DNA from: Actinomycetes bacterium
GTDB lineage: Bacteria; Actinomycetota; Actinomycetes; Propionibacteriales; Propionibacteriaceae
Assembly (NCBI GenBank): GCA_023392635.1
Contig: JAEVYS010000022.1
Coordinates: 1 to 26,967 of the forward strand
DNA: 26,967 bases
Direction: 5' to 3'
Shown: piece by piece, positions 1 to 8,787 of the stretch
How positions within the stretch are numbered: the stretch's first letter is position 1
Layout: each line of letters starts with the position of its first letter
Notes under the pieces: generated by a model
Told to the model about the DNA's origin: nothing
The model's database searches: none
The model's input: only the letters and a program-made list of their open reading frames with translations
Translations under genes and position numbers: made by a program

Positions 1-212
1 AGCGTCGGGAGCGTCCGGCCGGCGACCGGTCGCGTCGTCGGCTGCGCAACGGCCAGCCCGTCGAGGGCGCCGAGATCGCTGTCCCGGCCGATGCGGCCGT
101 CACCGGCGCGGCAGCGGACGACACGTCCGCCGAAGCCCGTCCGGCCAACGGCGCGCGCCGCCGTCGCCGTCGCCCAAGCGACGGCGAACGCGCCGCAGAG
201 ACGAGCGAGTAG
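1..212 (+). CDS. C-terminal end of a protein with a basic Arg-rich tail (possibly a DEAD-box RNA helicase)
   Basis: Only the last ~69 codons are present; the gene begins left of the window. The frame with codons starting at position 3 is open up to a TAG at 210-212. It encodes a low-complexity tail, Ala/Asp/Glu-rich in the middle and with a run of six arginines (RRRRRR) about 16 residues from the end. Such tails, with an upstream RRR-x-RNGQP-like stretch, are common at the C-termini of actinobacterial DEAD-box RNA helicases and RNase E/G-type proteins, where they bind RNA. That assignment is by resemblance only, since no catalytic domain is visible. A strong hairpin follows directly, so this is the end of its transcription unit. 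Confidence 0.55.
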   Translation, partial: RRERPAGDRSRRRLRNGQPVEGAEIAVPADAAVTGAAADDTSAEARPANGARRRRRRPSDGERAAETSE

Positions 213-222
213 AACGTCAGCG

Positions 223-251
223 AAGGGCCCGGGCACGCCGCCCGGGCCCTT
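223..251 (+). terminator. Intrinsic terminator-like hairpin
   Basis: A perfect 12-bp inverted repeat: AAGGGCCCGGGC at 223-234 and GCCCGGGCCCTT at 240-251, with a 5-nt loop (ACGCC). It starts 11 bp after the TAG at 210-212. No U-run follows, which is usual for actinobacterial terminators. It separates the truncated gene from the DGPF/sigma operon. Confidence 0.8.
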
Positions 252-286
252 CTGCGTCGGGCCCCGGGATGGAATTCGGGGTGGGG

Positions 287-292
287 TGTCGA
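287..292 (+). promoter_or_regulatory. Candidate ECF42-type -35 element (TGTCGA)
   Basis: The hexamer TGTCGA lies 60 bp upstream of the DGPF gene start. From memory of published work on ECF42 sigma factors in Streptomyces venezuelae, their target promoters carry TGTCGA at -35 and a CGA/T-C-like -10, and they sit in front of DGPF genes. The -10 is less clear here: CGTTC at 306-310 follows at a short 13-nt spacing, and CGCT at 310-313 at 17 nt. If real, the sigma factor autoregulates its own operon. Confidence 0.5.
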
Positions 293-351
293 TTTCGGTC
301 TTGCCCGTTCGCTGGCAGGGTGCAACGGTTCAGCACAGAGAGGACGAAACC

Positions 352-720
352 GTGAAGTACGTGATCATGTTCACCAGCACCCCAGAACTCGACGCGCAGG
401 TGCCGCCGGAACGGGCACAAGCCGTCTACGGCGCGATGTACACGTGGTTCGCCGACCATGCCGACCAGATCGCGGAGAGCGGCGCCGAGCTCCAGCCCGT
501 CACCACGGCCACCACCGTGAGGTACGGCAGCGACGGGCCGGTCGTCGTCGACGGGCCGTTCTCCGAGGCCAGGGAGGCGATCGGCGGCTTCACCGTTATC
601 GACGTACCCGACCTCGACGCGGCGATCGCGCTCGCGAGGAGCTGGCCCGGCATCGAGCTGCCCGGCGTGGCGCTCGAGCTGCGCCCCGTGGTCACCGACT
701 ACAGCCAGTTCGAGGCGTGA
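352..720 (+). CDS. YCII-related (DGPF-domain) protein
   Basis: A 122-residue protein of the YCII/DGPF family. Family hallmarks are the N-terminal KYVIMF strand, the DGPF motif near residues 64-67 (VVVDGPFSEAREAIGGF) and the closing strand before a short acidic tail. The GTG at 352 is chosen because GAGAGGA at 338-344 sits 7 nt upstream and the protein then begins exactly at the conserved first strand; upstream in-frame codons give low-complexity sequence crossing the terminator. DGPF proteins are small dimeric ferredoxin-like folds of unsettled biochemical role, genetically linked to ECF42 sigma factors. The stop codon overlaps the GTG of the sigma gene (GTGA), implying translational coupling. 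Confidence 0.9.
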   Translation: MKYVIMFTSTPELDAQVPPERAQAVYGAMYTWFADHADQIAESGAELQPVTTATTVRYGSDGPVVVDGPFSEAREAIGGFTVIDVPDLDAAIALARSWPGIELPGVALELRPVVTDYSQFEA

Positions 721-1991
721 CCGATCCGGGCACCGCGTCCGCGCCGTTCCCCGGGAGCGGCCGGGCAGCGGTGTCCGACGCGGCTCTCGCACGGGCGGTG
801 CGCGCGGAGTCCGGACGGATCGTGGCCACGCTCACGGCGTCCCTGGGCAACCTCGACCTGGCCGAGGAGGCCGTGGCCGACGCCGTGGTGGAGGCGCTGC
901 GGGAGTGGCGCGTCCGGGGCGTGCCGCCCAGGCCGGGGGCGTGGCTCACCCAGGCGGCCCGGCACAACGCGCTCGACCGGTTGCGCCGTGATGCGCGGTA
1001 CCGCAGGAAGCTCGCGCTCCTCGCCGACACCCCGGCGCCCGGTGCGTCCGGGACGGACGAGCGCCTGCCCCTGCTGTTCGGGTGCTGCCACCCGGCCCTC
1101 GGCCCGGACGCCCAGCTCGCCCTCACCCTCCGCGCGGTGTGCGGCCTGACCACTGCCCAGATCGCGCGCGCGACGCTGAGCGCCGAAGCGACGGTCGCCC
1201 AGCGGATCGTGCGCGCCAAGCGCAAGATCGGCGCTGCCGGCATCCCCCTGCGCATTCCGGACGGAGCGGAGCGCGTCCCCCGCCTCGACCTGGTCCTCAC
1301 CATCGTCTCGGTGATGTACAACGAGGCCCACCTCGGCCCGGGACGCGACGCCGCGGCCGACCGAGACCTCGCCGACGACGCCATCTGGCTCGCGCGGGTC
1401 CTCACCCGTGCGCTGCCCCGGGAGGCAGAGGCGCACGGCCTCCTGGCGCTCCTGCTGTTCCATCACGCCCGTGAGCCGGCCCGGGCCGTCGACGGGAAGC
1501 TGGTGCTCCTCGGCGAGCAGGACCGCTCCCGGTGGGACGCCGCCCTGCTCGCCGAAGCCCGCACCGAACTGGAGGCGGCGGCTCGGCTGCACCGGCCCGG
1601 GAGGTGGCAGTTGCAGGCGGCGATCGCGGCCTGTCATGCCGACGCGCTCCGGGCAGCCGACACCGACTGGCTGCAGGTGCTCACCCTCTACGACGTCCTG
1701 GTGTCCTACGACGGCTCCCCCATCGTGCGGCTGAACCGCGCGGTGGCGCTGGCGGAGGTGGAGGGTCCCGCGGCCGCGCTCGCCGACCTCACTGCGGTGG
1801 CCGGGCCGCTCGTCGGCTACCACCTGTTCCATGCCGTCCGCGCGGAGTTGCTGCGCCGTCTGGGGCGGCCGGAAGACGCACAGGCCGCCGACCGGACGGC
1901 GCTGGAACTGACCGGGAACGCGGCCGAGCAGCGCCTCCTCGTCAGTCGCGTCAGCGGCTGGGGCCCGGCCCGGGGAACGTCGTCTCAGTAG
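717..1991 (+). CDS. ECF42-group RNA polymerase sigma factor with TPR-like C-terminal domain
   Basis: A 424-residue sigma factor. The first ~190 residues hold sigma region 2 (NLDLAEEAVADAVVEAL, then ARHNALDRLRRD) and region 4 (QLALTLRAVCGLTTAQIAR, TVAQRIVRAKRKI). The remaining ~230 residues are the ECF42 extension, with the conserved blocks LLFGCCHPAL, VMYNEAHL, GLLALLLFHHAREPAR, LLGEQDRSRWD, LQAAIAACHA, LNRAVALAEVEGP, YHLFHAVRAELLRRLGR and ALELTGNAAEQR, predicted as TPR-like helices. This group works without a classical anti-sigma factor; the extension is thought to control activity. I take the GTG at 717, overlapping the DGPF stop as GTGA; a GTG at 772 is an alternative. The last 7 nt overlap the convergent trpS 3' end. 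Confidence 0.93.
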   Translation: MTDPGTASAPFPGSGRAAVSDAALARAVRAESGRIVATLTASLGNLDLAEEAVADAVVEALREWRVRGVPPRPGAWLTQAARHNALDRLRRDARYRRKLALLADTPAPGASGTDERLPLLFGCCHPALGPDAQLALTLRAVCGLTTAQIARATLSAEATVAQRIVRAKRKIGAAGIPLRIPDGAERVPRLDLVLTIVSVMYNEAHLGPGRDAAADRDLADDAIWLARVLTRALPREAEAHGLLALLLFHHAREPARAVDGKLVLLGEQDRSRWDAALLAEARTELEAAARLHRPGRWQLQAAIAACHADALRAADTDWLQVLTLYDVLVSYDGSPIVRLNRAVALAEVEGPAAALADLTAVAGPLVGYHLFHAVRAELLRRLGRPEDAQAADRTALELTGNAAEQRLLVSRVSGWGPARGTSSQ

Positions 1992-3097
1992 GTCATGTTC
2001 ATCGCCGAGCGCACCTCGGCCAGTGTCGCCTCGCCCACCTCGTTGGCATGGGCGTTGCCGCGGCGGAGCACGTCGAGGAGGTGCCCGGGATCAGCGGCCA
2101 GCTCGACGCGGCGCGCACGGATCGGGGCGAAGAACTCGTTGACCGCCTCGGTGACGACCTTCTTCAGGGTGCCGCCGCCTCCGTCCCCGATCTCGGCGGC
2201 AATCTGGACCGGATCGCGACCGGTGCACAGCGACGCGAGCATCAGCAGGTTGGAGACCTCGGGACGGTTCTCGGGGTCGTAGGTGATGTGCCGGTCGGAG
2301 TCGGTGACGGCCTTCTTGATCAGCCTGGCGGTGGTGTCGGCGTCCATGCCGATCTCGATCACGTTGCCCTTGGTCTTGCTCATCTTGGTGCCGTCGAGCC
2401 CGAGCACGGTGGACGCCTTGCTGAGCAGCGCCTCGGCCTGCGGGAACACGGGGCGGGCCGGATCGACGCGCCCGTAGCGCTCGTCGAAGCGGCGGGCCAC
2501 CACGCGCGTCTGCTCGAGGTGCGGCAGCTGGTCCTTCCCGACCGGCACGAGGTTGGCCTTGCAGAACAGGATGTCGGCCGCCTGGTGCACCGGATACGTG
2601 AGCAGCAGGCCCGACATGGGCCGGTCGCCCGTCGCCTCCAGCTCAGCCTTGACGGTGGGGTTGCGGCGCAGTTCGGCGTCGGTGACGAGCGAGAGGAAGG
2701 GCAGCAGCAGCTGGTTCAGCGACGGCACCGCTGAGTGTGCGTAGATGACCGTCTTGTCGGGGTCCAGCCCGATCGCCAGGTAGTCGGCGAGCATGCCCAG
2801 GACACGCTCGCGGATGGGCCCGGTGCCGTCACGATCGGTGATCACCTGGTAGTCCGCGATCAGGATGTAGGTCTCGACGCCGGCGTCCTGGATCCGCACC
2901 CGGTTGGCCAGCGAACCGAAGTAGTGGCCGAGGTGCAAGTTCCCGGTGGGACGGTCCCCGGTCATGACGCGGAACCCGGAGGGATCGCTGGCGATCCGGG
3001 CCTCGATCTCGGCGCTGCGCGCCTCCGTCCGCCGCAGCGACGCCTCCGAGGTGGAGGCTGCGAGCTGTTCCCCGGCGTCGAGGGGTTGGTCGGTCAT
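1985..3097 (-). CDS. trpS: Tryptophanyl-tRNA synthetase (GDRPTG type)
   Basis: A 370-residue class I synthetase that charges tRNA-Trp in the cytoplasm. The HIGH signature is TGNLHLGHY (residues 51-59) and the KMSKS signature reads KMSKT (238-242). Also typical are LLTYPVHQAADILFCKANLVPVGKDQLPHLEQTR and the C-terminal VNEFFAPIRARR helix. The TGDRPTG opening puts it in the branch seen in many Firmicutes and in auxiliary synthetases, not the SGIQPTG branch. Aligned by eye to Geobacillus TrpRS, the indolmycin-contacting His43 is Gln84 here (DYQVIT against DQHAIT). The ATG at 3097 has no obvious Shine-Dalgarno; a TAAAGT -10-like hexamer lies at 3146-3141 over the preceding stop. The gene sits 46 bp downstream of the PHP gene and its 3' end overlaps the convergent sigma gene by 7 nt. 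Confidence 0.95.
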   Translation of the reverse strand: MTDQPLDAGEQLAASTSEASLRRTEARSAEIEARIASDPSGFRVMTGDRPTGNLHLGHYFGSLANRVRIQDAGVETYILIADYQVITDRDGTGPIRERVLGMLADYLAIGLDPDKTVIYAHSAVPSLNQLLLPFLSLVTDAELRRNPTVKAELEATGDRPMSGLLLTYPVHQAADILFCKANLVPVGKDQLPHLEQTRVVARRFDERYGRVDPARPVFPQAEALLSKASTVLGLDGTKMSKTKGNVIEIGMDADTTARLIKKAVTDSDRHITYDPENRPEVSNLLMLASLCTGRDPVQIAAEIGDGGGGTLKKVVTEAVNEFFAPIRARRVELAADPGHLLDVLRRGNAHANEVGEATLAEVRSAMNMTY

Positions 3098-3143
3098 GGG
3101 CGCACTGCTTTCGTCGGACTCGTCGGGGAACCGGGGAGTGACT

Positions 3144-4028
3144 TTACACCGCTGCCGTACCGCTCCCGACGAGCCGGCCACCCCGTGCCGAGACCCGGGC
3201 AGCGATCTCGGCGAACACCTCCGGCGCGGTCGTGTTGCACCCCAGGTCGTGGTCGTCCTTGCCCGCCCCGTGGTAGTCCGATGACCCGGTGGCCAGCAGC
3301 CCGAGCCGGTCGGCGAGGACGCGGAGTTCAGCACGGGTGTCCCGGTCGTGGTCCTGGTGGTCGACCTCGACGCCGTCCAGCCGTCCGGACGCGGCGAGCC
3401 GCTGCAGCATCGACGGCGGCAACTCATCGCGACTGACCCGACCCCACGGGTGCGCGATCACGGCGACCCCACCCGCACCGGTGATCAGGTCGAGGGCTGC
3501 GCCCAACGCAGTGGCGTAGCGCCCCACGAAGACCGGCCGGTCGTCGGCCAGCCACCGATCGAACGCCTCCCGGCGGTCCACCACGTAGCCCAGCTCGACC
3601 ATGGCGTCGGCGAGGTGCGGACGCCCGACCGAGGGGCTGGTACCGACGTGCCGCGCCAGCACGTCGCCCGGCACCGGCATGCCGAGGGCGGCGAGATTGG
3701 CCAGCATCGCCGGCACCCGGTCGCCGCGTCCCCGCCGCACCTTCGTCAGCTCGGCGAGCAGCGCCGGGTCGCCGGCCCGGCAGCCGTAGCCGAGCACGTG
3801 CACCGAGCGTCCCCAGTGCTGTGCCGACACCTCGATGGCGCGCACCACCTCGACGCCGAGCCGCTCGCCGGCCGCGGCGGCCTCGGCGAGCCCGTCGAAG
3901 GTGTCATGGTCGCTGAGGGCCACCACGTCCAGGCCGGCTGCGGCGGCCGCCGCCACCAGCGCCTCCGGCGTCTCGGTGCCGTCGGAGACCGAACTGTGCG
4001 TGTGCAGGTCGATGCGCATGCCCTCCAT
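3144..4028 (-). CDS. PHP-domain metal-dependent phosphoesterase
   Basis: A 294-residue protein of the YciV/RNase AM-like PHP family, which uses a trinuclear metal site to hydrolyse phosphoesters of nucleotides or short RNA. Metal-binding motifs are visible in order: DLHTHS (residues 7-12), SDHD (39-42), Glu66 in RAIEVSA, HVLGYG, AHPWGR and GSSDYHG near residue 240. The chosen ATG at 4028 has GGGGG just upstream. The ATG at 4019 (MRIDLHTHS), with AGGA 8 nt upstream, is equally good and closer to the usual family start. The gene follows gdh by 25 bp and precedes trpS by 46 bp, so the three probably form one transcript. The natural substrate cannot be read from sequence. Confidence 0.9.
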   Translation of the reverse strand: MEGMRIDLHTHSSVSDGTETPEALVAAAAAAGLDVVALSDHDTFDGLAEAAAAGERLGVEVVRAIEVSAQHWGRSVHVLGYGCRAGDPALLAELTKVRRGRGDRVPAMLANLAALGMPVPGDVLARHVGTSPSVGRPHLADAMVELGYVVDRREAFDRWLADDRPVFVGRYATALGAALDLITGAGGVAVIAHPWGRVSRDELPPSMLQRLAASGRLDGVEVDHQDHDRDTRAELRVLADRLGLLATGSSDYHGAGKDDHDLGCNTTAPEVFAEIAARVSARGGRLVGSGTAAV

Positions 4029-4053
4029 CCTGCCCCCACACCGTTCGGAGGTG

Positions 4054-7000
4054 TCAGGGCAGCATGCCGCGGACCTGGCTCAGGCCGACGTTCATGCGGG
4101 CGACGTCGGCGGTGCCGTCCATCAGCTGGTGGATGGTGGCCACCCGGTTCGGCAGGGTCGGGTCGGACGCCAGCCAGGCGTCGACCACGTCCCGGGGGGG
4201 CGCGTCGGCGCCGGCGCGTCGGAGGACTTCGGCGGTGAGCTCGGCATGGGCCGCGAGCAGCTCATCGCGCAGCGCGGCGCGAGCCATGGCGTCCCAGCGC
4301 ACCTGTCGGGGCAGGCCGTCCACCCCGGCGACGAGCTCGTCGATCCCGGCGGCCTCCGCGAGCCGGTAGTGCACCGCTGCGACCCGGACCGCCGGAAGCC
4401 GGAGTCGGTGACCCACCTCCACCACGCTGAGCAGCGTGTGCGCCTGCCCGGCGGTGCCCAGGTTCGCCGCCAGCTCCTCGGGCAGCCCTGCGGCGATCCA
4501 GCGTGCCTTGGCCGTGGCTGCGGCCTCCGCGGACGCCCCACTGAGCAGGCCACCGAGCTCGCCGCGCAGCGCCGCGACCTCCGGGCCGTACTCGGCCACC
4601 GCTCCCGCCACGTCGAGCGGCCCACGTTGGTGGTGCAGGAGCCAGCGGGTCGCCCGTTCCACCATCCGCCGCAGGCGCACCCGCAGCTCGGTGGCGGACT
4701 GGGCGTCCAGGCCGGTACTGCGGCGCAGCCGCACCTCGTCCAGGCCCACCGCGTAGATGGCCCGCGACGCGAGCTGTGCCCGGATGATGTCGGCGATCCC
4801 CGCCCCGGTCTCGGTGGAGAGCCGGTGGTAGCAGGTGATCCCCTGGCTGTTCACGAAGCGGTTCACCGCGACCGTCGCGATGATCTCCCTGGCCAGCCGG
4901 TGGCCGGGCATCCGGTCGGCGTAGCGCTGTCGCAACGGCTCGGGGAAGTACTGGACGAGCCGGTCGGCCAGGTACGGGTCGTCGGGGAGGTCCGAGGCGA
5001 GCACCCAGCGGTCCAGCGCGATCTTCGTGTACGACAGCAACACAGCCAGCTCGGGACGGGTGAGACCGTCGCCGGCCGCGATCCGGGCAGCCATCTCGTC
5101 GCTGCCCGGCAGTGCCTCGATGCGGCGGTCCAGCAGGCCGTCGGACTCGAGGGTGCGCATCCAGGCCTCGTGCTGGCCGGCCAACGTCACCCGGCGGAAC
5201 ATCGAGTTGGCCAGCGCGAGGTTCTGGTCGAAGTTGTGTGCCAGGACCAGCCGCGCGACCTCGTCGGTCATCGAGGCGAGCAGCTCGTTCCTCGCGTCCC
5301 GGCTGAGCCGTCCAGCGGCCACCTCCGGCGCCAGCAGGATCTTGATGTTCACCTCGTGGTCGGAGGTGTCCACACCCGCGGAGTTGTCGATGAAGTCGGT
5401 GTTGATCTGGCCGCCGGCCGCGGCGTACTCCACCCGTCCGAGCTGGGTGAAGCCGAGGTTGCCGCCCTCGGCCACACTGCGGGCGCGCAACTCCCCTCCG
5501 TTCACCCGGAGCGCGTCGTTCGCCTTGTCGCCGGCGTCGGCGTGGCTCTCCGTCGTCGCCTTGACGAAGGTGCCGACGCCGCCGTTGAACAGCAGGTCCA
5601 CCGGCGCCCGGAGGATCGCGCTGACCAGCTCGCTCGGCGTCAGGCGGCTGGTCTGCGGTGGCAGCCCGAGGACCTGCCGTGCCGGCTCCGACAGCGACAC
5701 CGACTTCGCGTCCCTCGGGAAGACGCCACCGCCGGCGGAGATCAGGGACGGGTCGTAGTCCGCCCACGTCGAACCGGGCAGTTCGTACAGGCGCCGTCGC
5801 TCGGCGAACGACGCGGCCGCGTCGGGGTTCGGGTCGAGGAAGATGTGCAGGTGGTTGAAGGCGGCCACGAGGCGGGTCCGGTCCGAGAGCAGCATCCCGT
5901 TGCCGAACACGTCACCGGCCATGTCGCCGATGCCCACGCAGGTGAACTCGTCGGTCGCCGGGTCGAGACCGAGTTCGGTGAAGTGGCGCCGTACCGATTC
6001 CCACGCGCCGCGGGCGGTGATGCCCATCGCCTTGTGGTCGTAGCCGCTGGAGCCGCCGGAGGCGAACGCGTCCCCCAACCAGAAGCCGCGGCCCACCGAC
6101 ACCTCGTTCGCGAGATCCGAGAACGTCGCGGTGCCCTTGTCGGCCGCGACCACGAGGTAGGGGTCGTCGCCGTCGTAGCGCAGCACGCGTTCGGGCGGCA
6201 CGACGTCCGGGCCCACGAGATTGTCGGTGACGCTGAGCAGCGCGTCGACGAACAGCCGGTAGCAGGCCTGGCCCTCCGCGAGCCACGCCCTGCGGTCGGC
6301 CAGGGGCGGGCGCTGCGGCACGAAACCGCCCTTGGCGCCGCTGGGCACGATGACGGTGTTCTTCACCAGCTGCGCCTTCACCAGACCGAGGATCTCGGTA
6401 CGGAAGTCCTCCCTGCGGTCCGACCAGCGCAGTCCGCCGCGCGCCACCGCGCCGAAGCGGAGGTGGACGCCCTGCACCCGCGGCGAGTACACGAACACCT
6501 CGTACGCCGGACGCGGCTCCGGCAGGAGGGGAAGCTGCGCGGGCAGCAGCTTGATCGCCAGCGTGGGCGTCCCCGCGAAGGCGTTGGTGCGGACGCAGGC
6601 ATCGACCACGGCGAGGAAGGCCCGCAGGATGCGGTCGTGGTCGAGGCTGGCCACGGCATCGAGCCCGCCGGCGAGCGAGGCACGCAGGTCGGCCACCGCA
6701 GCCTCCCTCGCCGCGGCGTCGGGGAAGGCGTCGGGATCGAACCGGGCGCGGAAGAGGGCGGCCAGACCGGCCGCGACCTCCGGGTGGGCGTTCAGTGCCA
6801 CCGCGAGATAGGGCTGGCTGAACGGCAGCCCCGCCTGCTGCAGGTAACGGGAGACCGCGCGCAGCCACGTCACCTGCCGCCAGTCCAGGCCGGCGGCGAT
6901 CACCAGCCGGTTCAGGTCGTCGGCCTCGCAGCGTCCGGTCCAGGACGCGACGAAGACGTCCATGAAGCGCTGCCGCGTCCCCGATGCCCGCGCGGCCTCG

Positions 7001-8787
7001 GCCATGCCGGGCGGAAGCTTCAGCCCGAAGTCGTAGACGAGCACCCGGGTGCCGCGCAGGTCCCAGCTGTAGGGACGCTCGTCGACGACCTCGACCCCGA
7101 GGACCGAGAGGTGCGGCATCGCCTCGGTGAGCGACATGGACCGCTGCGAGACGACCTTCAGGCGCAGGTCGGACTCGTCGGCCTCCTCCAGCGGGGCGGA
7201 CAGGCTCAGCCGGAGGTCGTCCGGGCCCGCGAGCTGGTTGGCCATCCGCAGGTCGGCGACCGCGATCGAGGGCGGGTAGTCCGCCTCGTAGGCCTCGCTG
7301 AACTCCACCCCGCGCTGCTCGCTGGGCAGTTCCTCGACCAGCGCGACGAAGTCGTCCTCCCAGCTGTGGGTCGCCGCGGCGACCTCCGCGGCGATCAGGT
7401 CCGCGTCCAGCGCGCGGGGGGCATCGGGCTCGAGCCGCACGACGAAGAACAGCCGGGTCAGCACGGACTCGCTGACCAGCGTCGTGAACTCCAGTTCCAC
7501 GCCGCCAAGCCGGCGCAACAGGATCTGCTGGATCCGCAGGCGGGTGGCGGTGTTGTACCGGTCGCGGGGCAGGTACACCATCGCCGTCGCGAAGCGACCG
7601 TAGCGCGCACGGCGGAGGAAGACGCGGGTCTGGCGGCGCTCCCGCAGCGCGGCCACCGCCTCCACGATGGGCTCGAGCTCCTCCACGCTCGCCTCGAACA
7701 ACTCGTCGCGGGGGTAGGTCGCGATCACCTGGCGGATCGCGTTCCAGCCGTGGGAGTGCGGCTCGAAGCCTGAGCCGCGCAGCAGCCGTTCGCCCTTGGC
7801 CGCCAGGACCGGGATGTTGGCCACCGATTCGGTGTAGGCGGACGCGGCGAGCAGCCCCAGGAACCGGTGCTCGCGGACCAGCGCGCCGTCCGGGGTGAAC
7901 ATCCGCACCGCCAGGTGCTCCAGGTAGACCGGGCGGTGCACGGGCGAGCGCCGGGGGTCGCGGACCAGCACCAGCGGGTCCTGGTCGCCGTCGGCGGGCA
8001 GCGTGGCGTCGTCCGGCTCGGTCACGCCGGCGAGGATGCCGAGGCCGCTCCCCGGCACCGGGACCAGGCCGCCGTCGCCCGGGTAGTAGTCGGCGCTGCC
8101 GAGGAAGACGAAGTGGTCATCGGCGAGCCAGTCGAGCAGGGCAACCGCCTCCGCGGCCGCCGGCGTCCCCACCTGGCGCAGTTCCGCGGTGGCCGCGCGT
8201 GCGCGGGCGAGCATCGGCTGCCAGTCCGCGACCACGGCGGCCAACGCCTCCAGTGCCTGACGGAGGCCGGCCTGCAGGTCGGCGGCCAGGGCATCGGCCG
8301 CCTTCCCGAGCGGCGGGTAGATCTCGACCGCGATCCACGACTCCGGCACGCTGTCGGCGCCGTCCGCCAGCGCGACGATGCGGCCGGCACGGTCGCGGCT
8401 CACCCGCAACTGGGGGTGGTACAACCGGCGCAGGCTCCAGTCCTGGCGGGTCAGCTCCATCGTGACGGTGTCGACCAGGAAGGGCCGGTCGTCGGTCACC
8501 AGCAGGGCGACGGTCGACCCGTCCGTGCCCACCCCGGGCAGCTCGCCGGGCAGGACGACCCGCAGCAGGTGCTCCCCTGGCTGTCGGGTGTGCCCCAGAC
8601 GCAGGTGCGTGGCCACGGTCGCCGCGAGGTCCTCGGGATCGATGTCGGCGAGGTCCGGCTCGGGCACGGGCTGGAGGTATGCGGCGAGCAGGCACTCCTG
8701 GTCGGCGCCGCCCGGCCCCTCGGCCATGGCCGAGGACAGCAGGGACGCTCGCTTGCCGGCCGAGGTACCGGGTACCGCACTGGACAC
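4054..8787 (-). CDS. gdh: NAD-specific glutamate dehydrogenase, large GDH180 type
   Basis: A 1577-residue protein, within the usual ~1600-residue size of the 180-kDa class. It catalyses oxidative deamination of glutamate to 2-oxoglutarate and ammonia, mainly a catabolic role. The N-terminal ~700 residues are the ACT-like regulatory part. The catalytic core begins with ARGGLRWSDRREDFRTE near residue 780 and includes KNTVIVPSGAKGGFV with the lysines of the active site near 810-820. The dinucleotide-binding stretch is CVGIGDMAGDVFGNGML near 950-966, and FNGGVGTFVK and EGGNLGFTQLGRVE follow. The start is GTG at 8787, with AAGGAG 5 nt upstream. A run of seven G at 4194-4200 lies inside the gene, but the frame continues normally across it. 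The divergent neighbour is DUF2505. Confidence 0.96.
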   Translation of the reverse strand: MSSAVPGTSAGKRASLLSSAMAEGPGGADQECLLAAYLQPVPEPDLADIDPEDLAATVATHLRLGHTRQPGEHLLRVVLPGELPGVGTDGSTVALLVTDDRPFLVDTVTMELTRQDWSLRRLYHPQLRVSRDRAGRIVALADGADSVPESWIAVEIYPPLGKAADALAADLQAGLRQALEALAAVVADWQPMLARARAATAELRQVGTPAAAEAVALLDWLADDHFVFLGSADYYPGDGGLVPVPGSGLGILAGVTEPDDATLPADGDQDPLVLVRDPRRSPVHRPVYLEHLAVRMFTPDGALVREHRFLGLLAASAYTESVANIPVLAAKGERLLRGSGFEPHSHGWNAIRQVIATYPRDELFEASVEELEPIVEAVAALRERRQTRVFLRRARYGRFATAMVYLPRDRYNTATRLRIQQILLRRLGGVELEFTTLVSESVLTRLFFVVRLEPDAPRALDADLIAAEVAAATHSWEDDFVALVEELPSEQRGVEFSEAYEADYPPSIAVADLRMANQLAGPDDLRLSLSAPLEEADESDLRLKVVSQRSMSLTEAMPHLSVLGVEVVDERPYSWDLRGTRVLVYDFGLKLPPGMAEAARASGTRQRFMDVFVASWTGRCEADDLNRLVIAAGLDWRQVTWLRAVSRYLQQAGLPFSQPYLAVALNAHPEVAAGLAALFRARFDPDAFPDAAAREAAVADLRASLAGGLDAVASLDHDRILRAFLAVVDACVRTNAFAGTPTLAIKLLPAQLPLLPEPRPAYEVFVYSPRVQGVHLRFGAVARGGLRWSDRREDFRTEILGLVKAQLVKNTVIVPSGAKGGFVPQRPPLADRRAWLAEGQACYRLFVDALLSVTDNLVGPDVVPPERVLRYDGDDPYLVVAADKGTATFSDLANEVSVGRGFWLGDAFASGGSSGYDHKAMGITARGAWESVRRHFTELGLDPATDEFTCVGIGDMAGDVFGNGMLLSDRTRLVAAFNHLHIFLDPNPDAAASFAERRRLYELPGSTWADYDPSLISAGGGVFPRDAKSVSLSEPARQVLGLPPQTSRLTPSELVSAILRAPVDLLFNGGVGTFVKATTESHADAGDKANDALRVNGGELRARSVAEGGNLGFTQLGRVEYAAAGGQINTDFIDNSAGVDTSDHEVNIKILLAPEVAAGRLSRDARNELLASMTDEVARLVLAHNFDQNLALANSMFRRVTLAGQHEAWMRTLESDGLLDRRIEALPGSDEMAARIAAGDGLTRPELAVLLSYTKIALDRWVLASDLPDDPYLADRLVQYFPEPLRQRYADRMPGHRLAREIIATVAVNRFVNSQGITCYHRLSTETGAGIADIIRAQLASRAIYAVGLDEVRLRRSTGLDAQSATELRVRLRRMVERATRWLLHHQRGPLDVAGAVAEYGPEVAALRGELGGLLSGASAEAAATAKARWIAAGLPEELAANLGTAGQAHTLLSVVEVGHRLRLPAVRVAAVHYRLAEAAGIDELVAGVDGLPRQVRWDAMARAALRDELLAAHAELTAEVLRRAGADAPPRDVVDAWLASDPTLPNRVATIHQLMDGTADVARMNVGLSQVRGMLP

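Noticed and set aside
91..351. In-frame upstream extension of the DGPF protein
   Set aside because: It would translate through the 12-bp terminator hairpin and gives low-complexity sequence. The GTG at 352 has a good Shine-Dalgarno and the family start.
4194..4200. Run of seven G inside gdh, a possible frameshift site
   Set aside because: The frame continues unbroken on both sides with sensible sequence up to a normal stop at 4054, so no frameshift is needed.
3835..7773. 1312-codon open frame on the plus strand opposite gdh
   Set aside because: It is a shadow of the gdh codon bias in GC-rich DNA: the protein is low-complexity, rich in Arg, Gly, Val and His, shows no known motif, and the other strand encodes a clear full-length GDH180.
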